Program-made: the position numbers and the translations under genes
Part shown: positions 1 to 7,189 of the stretch, piece after piece
Position numbering within the stretch: position 1 is the stretch's first letter
How the letters are laid out: each line of letters opens with the position of its first letter
The notes under the pieces: generated by a model
Told to the model about the DNA's origin: nothing
The model's input: the letters and a program-made list of their open reading frames with translations, nothing else
The model's database searches: none
NCBI GenBank assembly: GCA_009914575.1
Contig: WNEB01000053.1
Coordinates: forward strand, 1-9,045
Length of the DNA stretch: 9,045 bases
Reading direction: 5' to 3'
Origin: Burkholderia gladioli
Lineage (GTDB): Bacteria; Pseudomonadota; Gammaproteobacteria; Burkholderiales; Burkholderiaceae

Positions 1-486
1 CGGTGACAACGGTTCTACGCTGAAGGCCACGACGGTGCTGGCGATGCTCCACTGGCTCGGCGTGAAGCCCTCGTACTCGCGACCGCGCGTGAGTGACGAC
101 AACGCGTTCGTTGAATCGCTGTTCCGCCCAGCCAAGTACCGGCCCGAGTTCCCGGCACACGGCTTTGCCGATCTGGACGCCGCGCGGCAATGGTCGATGC
201 GCTTCGTGCACGGGTACAACAACGAACATCGGCACAGCGGCATCCGTTACGTCACGCCGGCGCAGCGACATGCTGGCGAGGATGTCGCGATTCTGGCCGC
301 ACGGCATGAAGTGTATCTGGCGGCCCGCGAACGCCATCCGGCCCGCTGGTCGGGCCAGACACGCAATTGGACGCCGCTCGGCACCGTCGCGCTCAACCCG
401 GAGCGCGACGCAATCGTCCACGAGGCCGGAATCAGGGTTCGTAAGCAGGCTGAAGTTGCATGACAGAGGCGACAACTACCTTGACA
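1..486 (+). mobile_element. IS3-family (IS407-like) insertion sequence, right-hand part
   Basis: This is the 3' portion of an IS3-family element cut by the window edge. It holds the end of the transposase gene, then a 23-bp tail ending in TTGACA at 481-486. Read from the outside, that end starts TGTCAAGG, which fits the TG...CA termini of IS3 elements. At 487 the sequence switches directly to an IS256-type transposase gene on the other strand, so the IS3 element seems to have landed inside that gene. The other end and the target duplication lie outside the window. The family call is firm; the exact right boundary is inferred from the terminal dinucleotide. Confidence 0.8.
2..463 (+). CDS. IS3-family transposase OrfB, C-terminal part (5' truncated by window)
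   Basis: This is the integrase-core end of the DDE transposase that cuts and joins the element's DNA. The reading frame is open from base 2, and 153 residues are visible. The second catalytic aspartate sits in GDNGS (usually SDNGS) at visible residue 2. The catalytic glutamate is in DNAFVESLF at visible residue 38, which gives exactly 35 residues between them, the D(35)E spacing of IS3 elements. A lysine follows seven residues after the glutamate, as expected. The HGYNNEHRHSGIRYVTPAQRH stretch is typical of the IS407 group. The first catalytic aspartate and OrfA lie left of the window. The visible frame has no internal stop. Ser-to-Gly before the aspartate is the only unusual motif residue, so activity cannot be judged from this fragment. 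Confidence 0.88.
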   Translation, partial: GDNGSTLKATTVLAMLHWLGVKPSYSRPRVSDDNAFVESLFRPAKYRPEFPAHGFADLDAARQWSMRFVHGYNNEHRHSGIRYVTPAQRHAGEDVAILAARHEVYLAARERHPARWSGQTRNWTPLGTVALNPERDAIVHEAGIRVRKQAEVA

Positions 487-1023
487 CGCGCACCGCGCCT
501 TCGGTCCCTTCGATCCAGAGCCCTAGAATGTCGCGCGTTCCATCGGGCAACACGCCCAGCGCCAGATAGATGGCCTTGTTCCTCACGACGGCGTTTTCCC
601 GGATCTTGACCGCAAGGCATCGAAGAAGACGACCGGATACATCAGTTCAAGCGGCCGGGCTTGCCAGGCCGTGACCTCGGCCATGACTTCATCGGTGACG
701 GAGCTGAGGAAATCAGGCGACACCTCGGTGCCGTACTGCTCGAGCAGAAAGGCCTGGATTTCTAGCACGGTCATGCCACGTGCGTACATCGCCACGATCT
801 TGTCGTCGAAGCCGGTGAAGCGGCGTTCGTGCTTGGGAATGAGCAGTGGCTGGAAGCAGCCGTCGCGATCGCGAGGCGCCTCGATACGGATCGGGCCGTC
901 TTCGGTCAGGACCGTCTTGACGCCCTTGCCGTTGCGTTGGTCGCTTATCTCCGGGGGCTTGGGGGCGCCGGGCGAATAGCCGAGATGATGGTTCATTTCG
1001 CCGCCCAACGCGCGCTCGATCAG

Positions 1024-1029
1024 CGCTTT
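1024..1029. repeat. Left copy of 6-bp target-site duplication of element copy 1
   Basis: CGCTTT here is repeated at 1296-1301. Together the two copies duplicate a piece of the IS256 gene encoding K-A, and removing one restores the gene. The match stops after exactly six bases on both sides. Confidence 0.72.
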
Positions 1030-1132
1030 ATGCCTCTCTTGAATTTCGAGTGGGTGGATTTTTCCGGGTCAAGGGCGGGCGAAGCCCGGCGCAGCGAACC
1101 CTTGATGCGGAGAAATCTACGAGCACGCTTGA

Positions 1133-1177
1133 GGGCTCGGGGCCAGGCAAAGCCTTGCGCCGCCTGGCCCCGAGCCC
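1133..1177. repeat. 15-bp perfect stem with 15-nt loop inside element copy 1
   Basis: GGGCTCGGGGCCAGG at 1133-1147 is perfectly complementary in reverse to 1163-1177, around a 15-nt loop. The stem is extremely GC-rich and would form a stable hairpin in RNA or single-stranded DNA from either strand. The corresponding stem in copy 2 begins at the very end of the window (GAGCCC side near 9040-9045), so only one arm is visible there. There is no U-tract, so it is not a classic terminator. Confidence 0.8.
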
Positions 1178-1195
1178 GTCCGGCGGCGAGGACTT

Positions 1196-1213
1196 CCCCG
1201 CCTTGGGGCGGGG
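1196..1213. repeat. 7-bp C/G stem-loop inside element copy 1
   Basis: CCCCGCC (1196-1202) pairs with GGCGGGG (1207-1213) across a TTGG loop. The outer bases CTTCCC and GGGAAG around 1193-1226 could add an alternative, larger stem. The same sequence occurs in copy 2 on the opposite strand. Confidence 0.65.
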
Positions 1214-1295
1214 CTAGGGGTGGGAAGATACCGTTTTGCGACGTAGTTTTCGTACCCCGGCGGCCCTTTTCACCCACTCAAATTTCAAGAGAGCC

Positions 1296-1301
1296 CGCTT
1301 T
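1296..1301. repeat. Right copy of 6-bp target-site duplication of element copy 1
   Basis: CGCTTT matches 1024-1029. It is AAAGCG on the coding strand of the interrupted transposase and lies directly beside the element's right end. Confidence 0.72.
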
Positions 1302-1478
1302 CTTGAACGCCAGCGTGGCGGCGTTGATGGCATCGGCTGTCATTGGGCCATTGCCGAACTGCTCCAGCAACTCAGCGGGAATCGCCGGAAGTTCTGCCGG
1401 CTTGGCTTTCGGTTTTCGAGGCATAGGTTCTCCTTGGGACAAGAATATGCCTCGAACACGAAATTACGGACAGGCCCC

Positions 1479-1574
1479 TGGTTCTGGACGCCTCCGCATC
1501 TTCGGCGGCATCAGCGTGTCGACGAAAGCCTGTTCATCGATCTGCTTCGGGACATGCCCGCTTGTGAGCTCTGA
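1479..1574 (+). pseudogene. Possible 3' tail of an unknown gene cut by the IS256 element
   Basis: A short plus-strand frame starts at the edge of the IS256 end and terminates with TGA at 1572-1574. Its last residues (HQRVDESLFIDLLRDMPACEL) read like real protein rather than a shadow frame. It would overlap the putative start of the next gene by about 11 nt, as neighbouring genes of an operon often do. I do not recognise the family. The piece is only about 31 codons, so it could be chance. If real, the IS256 insertion removed the rest of an upstream partner of the HEPN-like gene. Confidence 0.25.
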
Positions 1575-2012
1575 TAACCCGCTGAGGCCCATACTCGACG
1601 CCTATTCGATCATCAAGGACTGTCTGTCCACGGCGACACGACCGGCCGCCAACGACGAGACGGCATCGCCGCTTCGGAGCCATGCCGCCGGCGAGGCAAG
1701 CCCGGCCGAGGAGCAGGCCGCCGAACTCACCGTGCTGGCCTTGTTTGCGACCTTCGAGCGCTTCGTCATCGAGCGCGTCCAGGCCTCGCATCATCTGCTT
1801 GCCGGGGCGCATCCGCCGCAATACGCGATCTGTTCAAGGGCGAGGTGGATCCCCATCGAATCGGTCGCATCAAGCAGATCAAGCAGTACCGCGACTGGAT
1901 CGCGCACCGCAATCCGGCGCGGCAGCAATCGCATCGGATCTCGCCCGAATCCGCGTTCGAGACGCTCACCGAGATGATCGACGGCATCCGCAGCGCACAC
2001 GCCGCACCATGA
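1564..2012 (+). pseudogene. HEPN-like domain protein, frameshifted remnant
   Basis: Two plus-strand frames together read as one helical protein of about 149 aa. The first part, possibly from the GTG at 1564, contains NPLRPILDAYSIIKDCLS and later AELTVLALFATFERFVIERV, running to about 1827. The frame then changes by one base near 1820-1828. It resumes as DLFKGEVDPHRIGRIKQIKQ followed by YRDWIAHRNP, and ends with TGA at 2010-2012. The segment R-D-W-I-A-H (1890-1907) fits the R-x4-6-H motif of HEPN ribonucleases, many of which act in abortive infection or toxin modules. The family is inferred from this motif and helical character only, without a profile search. The frameshift and uncertain start suggest it is inactive. 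It converges on the restriction operon, separated from res by a terminator. Confidence 0.5.
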
Positions 2013-2050
2013 AAAAAGGCCGGCACGAGACACCCCGTCGCACCGGCCTT
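2012..2050 (-). terminator. Intrinsic terminator of the mod-res operon
   Basis: On the minus strand, AAGGCCGG (2050-2043) and CCGGCCTT (2023-2016) form an 8-bp perfect stem around a 19-nt spacer. A run of six T (the A-tract at 2012-2017) follows. It lies about 24 nt after the res stop codon, the normal position for a Rho-independent terminator. On the plus strand the stem has no trailing T-run, so it serves the restriction operon rather than the HEPN-like remnant. Confidence 0.78.
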
Positions 2051-2074
2051 CCTCGATCATCTGAACCCGAAACG

Positions 2075-5000
2075 CTAAAACCCGAACGACCGCTGCCCCG
2101 TCACTCCCAGCAAATCGTCCACGGTGCGCGCCCGCACGAAATGCACCGGCCCCTGCCCCCCCGGGCCACCAGCGATCGCCTTGAAATGCGCTTCCCCGCA
2201 GCCGATCTTGCGGCGCTCGCGGCCGCGCAGCTCAGCGTCGTCGGCGCGGCTGTCCATCTCGACCACGTAGCACTGGCTCGGCGAACCGGCCTTCTCGACC
2301 AGCACCAGCCAATCGGGCCGGTAATCGCCGAGCGGCGTCGGCACGCGGAACCACGCCGGCAGCTTCGCGTACAGCGTCACGGCCTCGCTGCCCTCCAGCG
2401 CGTCGACGAACGCGCGCTCGGCCGCCGAATCCACCGCGATGGCCGTCGTGATCGACTTGCGCGCGTCCTCGCGCAGGTCCTTGCGATAGGCGGTCACGGG
2501 CTCGTCGACGAAGCGCGCGAGCGGCCACACCACGCCGTCGCCGATCCGCTTGTAGGCGATCCCGTCGACCAGCGCCTGCCGCTTGCAGCGGTTCACGGCG
2601 TCGCCGACCAGCGCGATGAACGCCTGCGGATTGATGCGGAACGCGTCGAGCCGCCCGCTGCCGGTCAGCACGGCGGCCAGCGTGCGGCGCGTAAGCTGGG
2701 TGCGGTCCTGCAGTTCGGTGAGCAGATCGGGCAGCGCGACGTCACCCTCGTCGAGCACCACGGTGCCGGCCGACGCGGTTTCGGTCGCCTCCACGCCGGC
2801 CTTGCCGATCGAGATGTCGGCCTTGCGCCATTGCAGCCGAGCGCGCGGCACCTCGGGCGCGGCCTTCAGCGCGGCGATGCAGGCCTCGACGAGCGCGGTG
2901 TCGTCGAAGCTCACGCGATAGGTCGTGCGGGCCTGTACGCGGCCCCAGAGCGCCTGGAATGCCTCCCCGAGCACCACGGCCTGGCCGGCCGCGTCGGTGC
3001 GCAGCGCGAGCTGGCGGCGGTCGTCGGCATTGCGCACGTCGAGCCGGCCCGACAGCTTGCGCAGCAGCTCGACGATCCGGTGCCGCAACGGCTCGAACGC
3101 CTCGGGCAACGGCAGCACGCCGCCCTTGAGCACGATCTTCAGCGCGTCGAGCACCTTGCCCTGCGCATCGATGAAGCCGCTTTCGTGCAGATGCGTCCAC
3201 AACACGGCCGAGCGCGTCATGCCGAGCGGTGCGGCGACGCCGTCGCCGCCCGTCACCGGAATCGCGGCGAACTGATGCGTATCGACGATGCCGAAGCGGA
3301 TCCCCGTATCGGCCTCGATCTCCTTCTGCAGGTTCGCGGCGAACTGCTCGTAGCTTTCGGTCGCGACCACGGTGAGCGTGTTGACGTCGAAACCGCGCAC
3401 CCGTTCGCCGCGCTGATCGACGGCGAGCCGCAGCCCGCGGCCGATCGTCTGGCGGCGTTCGCGCTCGGTGCGGATGTCGCGCAGCGTGCAGATCTGGAAC
3501 ACGTTCGGGTTGTCCCAGCCTTCCTTGAGCGCCGAGTGCGAGAAGATGAAGCGCAGCGGCGTGGCGAACGACAGCAGCCGCTCCTTCTCGCGCATGATCA
3601 GCCCGTAGGCGCGCTCGGCATTCTCACGGCCGCTCGCGTTGCTGTCGCTGGTTTCGGTCCAGCCGCCCTTGCGGTCGATCGAGAAATAGCCGTCGTGCGC
3701 GGCTTCGACGTCGACGTCGGGATCGAAGCCGGCAAACAGCGCGCGGTAGATCGGCAGCCGCGCGGCGCGCTTGTATTCGTCCTCGAAGATCGCCGCGTAC
3801 GGGCCCTTCACGGCCACGCCGCCCGGTTCGTAGCGCCGGTAGCGCTCCACGCTGTCGACGAAGAACAGCGACAGCACCTTAACGCCGAGCAGTTTCAGGC
3901 GCAGCTCCTTGTCGAGATGCTCGCGGATCGTTCTGCGAATCATCTCGCGCTGGATCGCGAGCGGATCGACGTCGCCGTGCGCGTCGCCCACGGCCAGGAA
4001 CGCCTCGCCGCCCGGGTAGCGCAGCTCGACGAATTCGCTGCCGCGCGTGGTGTCGATCTCGCCGATCCGGTAATCGGCGTACACGGCGCGGCGGGTCACG
4101 CGCTCGAGCAGATCGCCGTCGCCGACGGTCACGGTCTGGCGCTCGATGCCCGACGGCGCGGCCACGTCGAGCTCCACGCGCGCGGCGATCGTGCCGCGCC
4201 GGTTGCTGACCGACACGAGCCGCACGTAAGGCTTGTTGTGCGCATCCTCCACGGCGGCCGACGCCACCTCGATCTGCTTGACCAGGCACCGCTCATAGGC
4301 ATCCACGGCGTCGAGCCGATACACCATCTGATACAGGTCGGCGTGCGTCGCCGAATAGCGCAGCGTGCAGAGCGGCGCCATCGCGTCGAGCGCTTCCTTG
4401 CCGCGGCCTTCGAGGCCGCCGTCCACGCTCTGCGGCTCGTCGACGATCAGGATCGGGCGCGTGGCGCGGATCAGGTCGATCGGCTTTTCGCCGCCCGTCT
4501 TCTCGCTCGGCTTGTAGAGGTTGTTGACGTCCTTGCGGTTGATCGCGGCCACGGTGGCGACCATGATCTGCACGTTCGCGCTGGCCGCGAACCGGCGCAC
4601 CTGCCCGAGCTTGGTGGAGTCGTACAGGAAATAGTCGAACGGCACGCCGTCGTAGAGCCGGCGGAAATGCGAGCGCGTGATGCCGAGCGTCTTGTGCGCG
4701 CCTTCCTTGATCGCCACCGACGGCACCACGATCACGAACTTCGTGAAGCCATAACGGCGATGCAGCTCGAAGATCGTGCGCAGGTACACGTACGTCTTGC
4801 CGGTGCCGGTTTCCATCTCGACGGTGAAATCGGTGGACGCCAGCGGCCCCGACGGCGCGAGACCGCCGCGCACCTGCACGTCGGCCAGGTTGCGCGCGAG
4901 CGCGGCCTCGTCGATCGCGAGCCGGTTGCCGACGGCGAGCGCCGTATCGGCCACGCCGATCGGCATCTGGCGCGCGGCGCTCGTCTCGCCGTCGCCGACG

Positions 5001-5161
5001 CCGGCGGCATCCACGCTGAACGCGGCGCGATGCGCATCCTGGCCGCGAAACAGGTCGCACACCGCGTTGACCGCCTCGATCTGGTAATCGAGATCGGCCT
5101 CGAAATGCAGTTCCATCATCGGCGCGCCGGCAGCCTGCGCGTCGAACGTGTTGCGCGCCAT
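2075..5161 (-). CDS. res: Type III restriction enzyme, Res subunit (helicase-nuclease)
   Basis: Res needs Mod to bind DNA; type III complexes use ATP to communicate between head-to-head unmethylated sites and then cut one side. The 1028-aa length is close to the family norm of about 970-1000. Residues 17-40 (LHFEADLDYQIEAVNAV) are the usual N-terminal start of the helicase. Superfamily 2 motifs follow: Walker A METGTGKT at 116-123, DEPQ at 241-244, SAT at 270-272 and QTIGRGLR at 571-578. The C-terminal nuclease has GDYRPDW (945-951) and VVE (966-968). The expected E-x-K reads E-M-D here, so the catalytic lysine seems to be missing, while the downstream LRG...KIGCG..HFKAI block is conserved. 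The start chosen is the ATG overlapping the mod stop (TGATG), implying translational coupling. Methionines at residues 15-16 are alternative starts. Confidence 0.93.
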   Translation of the reverse strand: MARNTFDAQAAGAPMMELHFEADLDYQIEAVNAVCDLFRGQDAHRAAFSVDAAGVGDGETSAARQMPIGVADTALAVGNRLAIDEAALARNLADVQVRGGLAPSGPLASTDFTVEMETGTGKTYVYLRTIFELHRRYGFTKFVIVVPSVAIKEGAHKTLGITRSHFRRLYDGVPFDYFLYDSTKLGQVRRFAASANVQIMVATVAAINRKDVNNLYKPSEKTGGEKPIDLIRATRPILIVDEPQSVDGGLEGRGKEALDAMAPLCTLRYSATHADLYQMVYRLDAVDAYERCLVKQIEVASAAVEDAHNKPYVRLVSVSNRRGTIAARVELDVAAPSGIERQTVTVGDGDLLERVTRRAVYADYRIGEIDTTRGSEFVELRYPGGEAFLAVGDAHGDVDPLAIQREMIRRTIREHLDKELRLKLLGVKVLSLFFVDSVERYRRYEPGGVAVKGPYAAIFEDEYKRAARLPIYRALFAGFDPDVDVEAAHDGYFSIDRKGGWTETSDSNASGRENAERAYGLIMREKERLLSFATPLRFIFSHSALKEGWDNPNVFQICTLRDIRTERERRQTIGRGLRLAVDQRGERVRGFDVNTLTVVATESYEQFAANLQKEIEADTGIRFGIVDTHQFAAIPVTGGDGVAAPLGMTRSAVLWTHLHESGFIDAQGKVLDALKIVLKGGVLPLPEAFEPLRHRIVELLRKLSGRLDVRNADDRRQLALRTDAAGQAVVLGEAFQALWGRVQARTTYRVSFDDTALVEACIAALKAAPEVPRARLQWRKADISIGKAGVEATETASAGTVVLDEGDVALPDLLTELQDRTQLTRRTLAAVLTGSGRLDAFRINPQAFIALVGDAVNRCKRQALVDGIAYKRIGDGVVWPLARFVDEPVTAYRKDLREDARKSITTAIAVDSAAERAFVDALEGSEAVTLYAKLPAWFRVPTPLGDYRPDWLVLVEKAGSPSQCYVVEMDSRADDAELRGRERRKIGCGEAHFKAIAGGPGGQGPVHFVRARTVDDLLGVTGQRSFGF

Positions 5162-7173
5162 CACAAGCTCCGGACGGAACGGATTCCGTGCTGTTCGAGG
5201 ATCGCCGAGAGGTTCACCTTGGCCACGTCGTCGACGAACGCGCCGTCGCGGAACACGCAGGTCACGTCGTGCACGGGCGGCGTATCGACAGCGTCGAGCA
5301 CGCCCACGATGCCTTGCGCCAATACTTCGGCTTCCGAACGATCGATGCGCGCCGCGAAGCAGGCGACGATCGCGCCGGCGATCACGTGCACCTGCTTGCC
5401 GGCGATCGACAGCGTGTCGACGGGCGCGCAGAGGTCGAGGCCGAGCTTGATCGTCAGTTCGGCCAGCAGGTCCTGATCGGTGCGGCCGGCCTTGATGTGC
5501 TCGACGGCGTCGAGCAGCGATTGCTGCACGTTCGCGCCGCGCGGATCCCATTCCACCACGTTGGTGGAATCGAGCCGGAACACGCGAAAGCCCACGTCGA
5601 CGACCGCCTCGGGATGCGCGTCGACGATCTTCGCGGAGGCGCGGCGCAGCCGTTCCTTGGTGATCTCGGCCAGATTCGCCGGGCGCTTCAGCTTCGCGCA
5701 GAACTCGGCCGCGGCCTTTTGATCCTTGCTCGACGCATCGAGCGGCTCGGGCAGCTGCACGAGCGCGAAGCGGCGGCGGTCGCCGTCGGCGGCGTTGGCT
5801 TCCATCACCGCGTGCGCGGTGGTGCCGGAGCCCGCGAAGCAGTCGAGCACGAGATCGTCGCCGCCGGTGAGCCAGCCCACCAGCGCGGTCGCGAAATCGG
5901 TCGGCTTGGGCAGGTCGAACGGAATCGCCAGCGCCTTCAGGCGCGCATCGTCCGAGCCGCCGAACGGCAGGATCGACGGCACGTTCTCGTGCAGGTTCTC
6001 GTCGAGGAAATAGATGCGCTGCGGCTGCGTGGTTTCGTCCGCGCCGAATTCGATCAGGCCTTTGTCGAGCAGCTCGCGCATGGTGGCGGGCGGGTTGCGC
6101 CAGCCGCGCTCCGGCACCGGGCACGGCTTGCCGGTGACGGGGTGGGTGAGGGCGATGAAGTAGTCGTCCGGCGCGCGCTTCTTGTTCGGCCAGGCCATCG
6201 ACACCAGCCGGTAGACGCGCCCGTCCGGCGACAGCCGGTCGTACATCGCCTCGCCGCCCGACAGCGTGGTTTGCGTGCGCAGCCAGGCGCGATAGGCCTG
6301 GGCGGCCTCGGCGATGGTGGCGGTGTCGGCGATCGCGTCGTGCGCGGCGTCGAGCATGCGTTGCGCGTTGCGCTTCGGGCGCTTGAGCGGCGCGTGCTCG
6401 TAGCGCCATTCGGCGTCGCGCGCGAACAGCACGATCGATTCGTGCTGATACGCGATGCCGCGCGCGTCGCCCTTCGGGTTGCGCTTGTCCCACACGGCCA
6501 CGCCCAGCTCGTTCTCCTCGCCGAAGATCTCGCGCATCACCAGCACCAGCGCGGCCAGTTCGTGCTCGTCGATGTGCACGGCGATCAGGCCGTCGCGCGC
6601 GAGCAGGTCGAACGCGAGCTTCAGGCGCGGATACATCATGTTGAGCCAGTCGGTGTGGAACCGACCGCTCGCCTCGGTGTGGCTGCTGACCTTCACGCCG
6701 CCGGTCGCCTGGCCGGTCAGCGCGAGATAGTGGCGCAGGCTGTCGGTGAAGTTGTCCGGGTAGACGAATTCCTTGCCGGTGTTGTACGGCGGATCGATAT
6801 AGACGAGCTTGACCGAGCCCGCGTAGCTCTTGTGCAGCAGCTTGAGCACCTCGAGGTTGTCGCCCTCGATCATCAGGTTGCGCGTGTCGTCCCAGCTCAG
6901 GCTTTCGTCGCGGCAGGGGCGCAGCGTGCCGGTGGACGGCGTCAGCGCGAGCTGGCGCGCGCAGCGCTTGCCGTGCCAGGCCAGGCCGTATTTCTCGTCG
7001 GCCTCGCCGACGGTGCGCTGGCCCACCAGCGTGCGCAGCACGTCGAGGTCGAGCGCGGCGCCGTCGGGGCCTTCGGTGACGGCCTCGGGGAACAGCGCCC
7101 GAAGCCGCGCCAGGTTGTCCGCCGCGAGATCCGCGGAGCGGGCCTCGGGACTGGCGGATTCGATCTTCTGCAT
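5161..7173 (-). CDS. mod: Type III DNA modification methyltransferase (N6-adenine), Mod subunit
   Basis: Mod recognises a short asymmetric site and transfers a methyl group from S-adenosylmethionine to the N6 of adenine, also giving Res its specificity. Motif IV DPPYNTG is at residues 127-133 and motif I (LDCFAGSGTT) at 443-452. Motif IV before motif I is the beta-class order usual for type III Mod proteins. The region between them (about 220-430) should hold the target-recognition domain. The C-terminus, with FRVFRLDSTNVVEWDP and a final HGIRSVRSL, is typical of the family. The start at 7173 gives 670 aa and has GGATGG 8 nt upstream. An in-frame ATG at 7185 would add four residues but lacks a clear Shine-Dalgarno. 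I saw no simple repeat tract in the gene that would suggest phase variation. All motifs look intact, so methylation is probably active. Confidence 0.94.
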   Translation of the reverse strand: MQKIESASPEARSADLAADNLARLRALFPEAVTEGPDGAALDLDVLRTLVGQRTVGEADEKYGLAWHGKRCARQLALTPSTGTLRPCRDESLSWDDTRNLMIEGDNLEVLKLLHKSYAGSVKLVYIDPPYNTGKEFVYPDNFTDSLRHYLALTGQATGGVKVSSHTEASGRFHTDWLNMMYPRLKLAFDLLARDGLIAVHIDEHELAALVLVMREIFGEENELGVAVWDKRNPKGDARGIAYQHESIVLFARDAEWRYEHAPLKRPKRNAQRMLDAAHDAIADTATIAEAAQAYRAWLRTQTTLSGGEAMYDRLSPDGRVYRLVSMAWPNKKRAPDDYFIALTHPVTGKPCPVPERGWRNPPATMRELLDKGLIEFGADETTQPQRIYFLDENLHENVPSILPFGGSDDARLKALAIPFDLPKPTDFATALVGWLTGGDDLVLDCFAGSGTTAHAVMEANAADGDRRRFALVQLPEPLDASSKDQKAAAEFCAKLKRPANLAEITKERLRRASAKIVDAHPEAVVDVGFRVFRLDSTNVVEWDPRGANVQQSLLDAVEHIKAGRTDQDLLAELTIKLGLDLCAPVDTLSIAGKQVHVIAGAIVACFAARIDRSEAEVLAQGIVGVLDAVDTPPVHDVTCVFRDGAFVDDVAKVNLSAILEQHGIRSVRSL

Positions 7174-7189
7174 CGTGTTTTCCATCCAT

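Larger units (their letters stand above)
1030..1295 (-). mobile_element. 266-bp non-autonomous element (MITE-like), copy 1
   Basis: This short element sits inside the IS256 transposase gene. Its ends are imperfect inverted repeats: CTCTCTTGAA plus AGTGGGTG are shared, and 21 of 24 positions match, counting from 1034 on the left and inward from 1293 on the right. It is flanked by the 6-bp repeat CGCTTT at 1024-1029 and 1296-1301. Deleting the element and one repeat exactly restores the transposase reading frame across AFKKALIER, so the boundaries are well supported. It has no credible gene; instead it carries a 15-bp perfect stem and a smaller C/G-rich hairpin. A second copy starts at 8921 in the opposite orientation. 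The parent transposon family is not recognised. Confidence 0.82.
487..1424 (-). pseudogene. IS256-family transposase, split, frameshifted and truncated
   Basis: The start is the ATG at 1424-1422, with an AGGAG Shine-Dalgarno 6 nt upstream. Codons 1-43 (beginning MPRKPKAKPA and ending AFKKA) run to 1296. Removing the inserted element and one target copy restores the reading AFKKA-LIERALGGEMNHHLGY from about 1026 downward. The middle part carries the family signatures PIRIEAPRDRDG, IPKHERRFTGFDDKI, MYARGMT and YGTEVSPDFLSSVTDEV. It reaches VVFFDALR, which contains the first catalytic aspartate (around 618-635). A missing base near 610-612 then shifts the frame; in the other frame VKIRENAVVRNKAIYLALG and LPDGTRDILGLWIEGTEGA follow. 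Homology stops near 487, where the IS3 element begins. Roughly the first half of a transposase of about 400 aa survives, and the remaining catalytic residues are absent. Confidence 0.87.
487..1478 (-). mobile_element. IS256-family insertion sequence remnant
   Basis: This minus-strand IS256-like element keeps its left end and the 5' half of its transposase gene. The outer end lies near 1443-1478; read inward on the minus strand it begins GGGGCCTGTCCGTAATTTCG, which looks like a terminal inverted repeat. The other end is missing because the IS3 element abuts at 486/487. The remnant is also split by a 266-bp mobile element at 1030-1295. Three separate lesions (split, frameshift, truncation) make it inactive. 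The outer boundary is a judgement, since the partner inverted repeat is not visible. Confidence 0.75.

Noticed and set aside
829..1500. Plus-strand frame running across the IS256 remnant and the small element
   Set aside because: It is antisense to a recognisable transposase and crosses element boundaries. Only its last part, after 1564, corresponds to real HEPN-like coding sequence.
3700..3722. Short GACGTC-type repeats in res as a phase-variable tract
   Set aside because: There are only two or three imperfect units in coding sequence, too short to indicate slippage-based switching.
1682..5476. Very long plus-strand open frame antisense to res (about 1264 codons)
   Set aside because: Its product is a low-complexity mix rich in R, A, H, L, V and D, as expected from the complement of GC3-biased coding sequence. 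The opposite strand encodes a clear Res protein with all helicase motifs.
5162..7189. Upstream extension of the res frame through mod, suggesting a 1704-residue fusion
   Set aside because: The extension is arginine/alanine-rich shadow sequence in a different frame from the real Mod protein. The family-typical Res N-terminus begins right after the mod stop.
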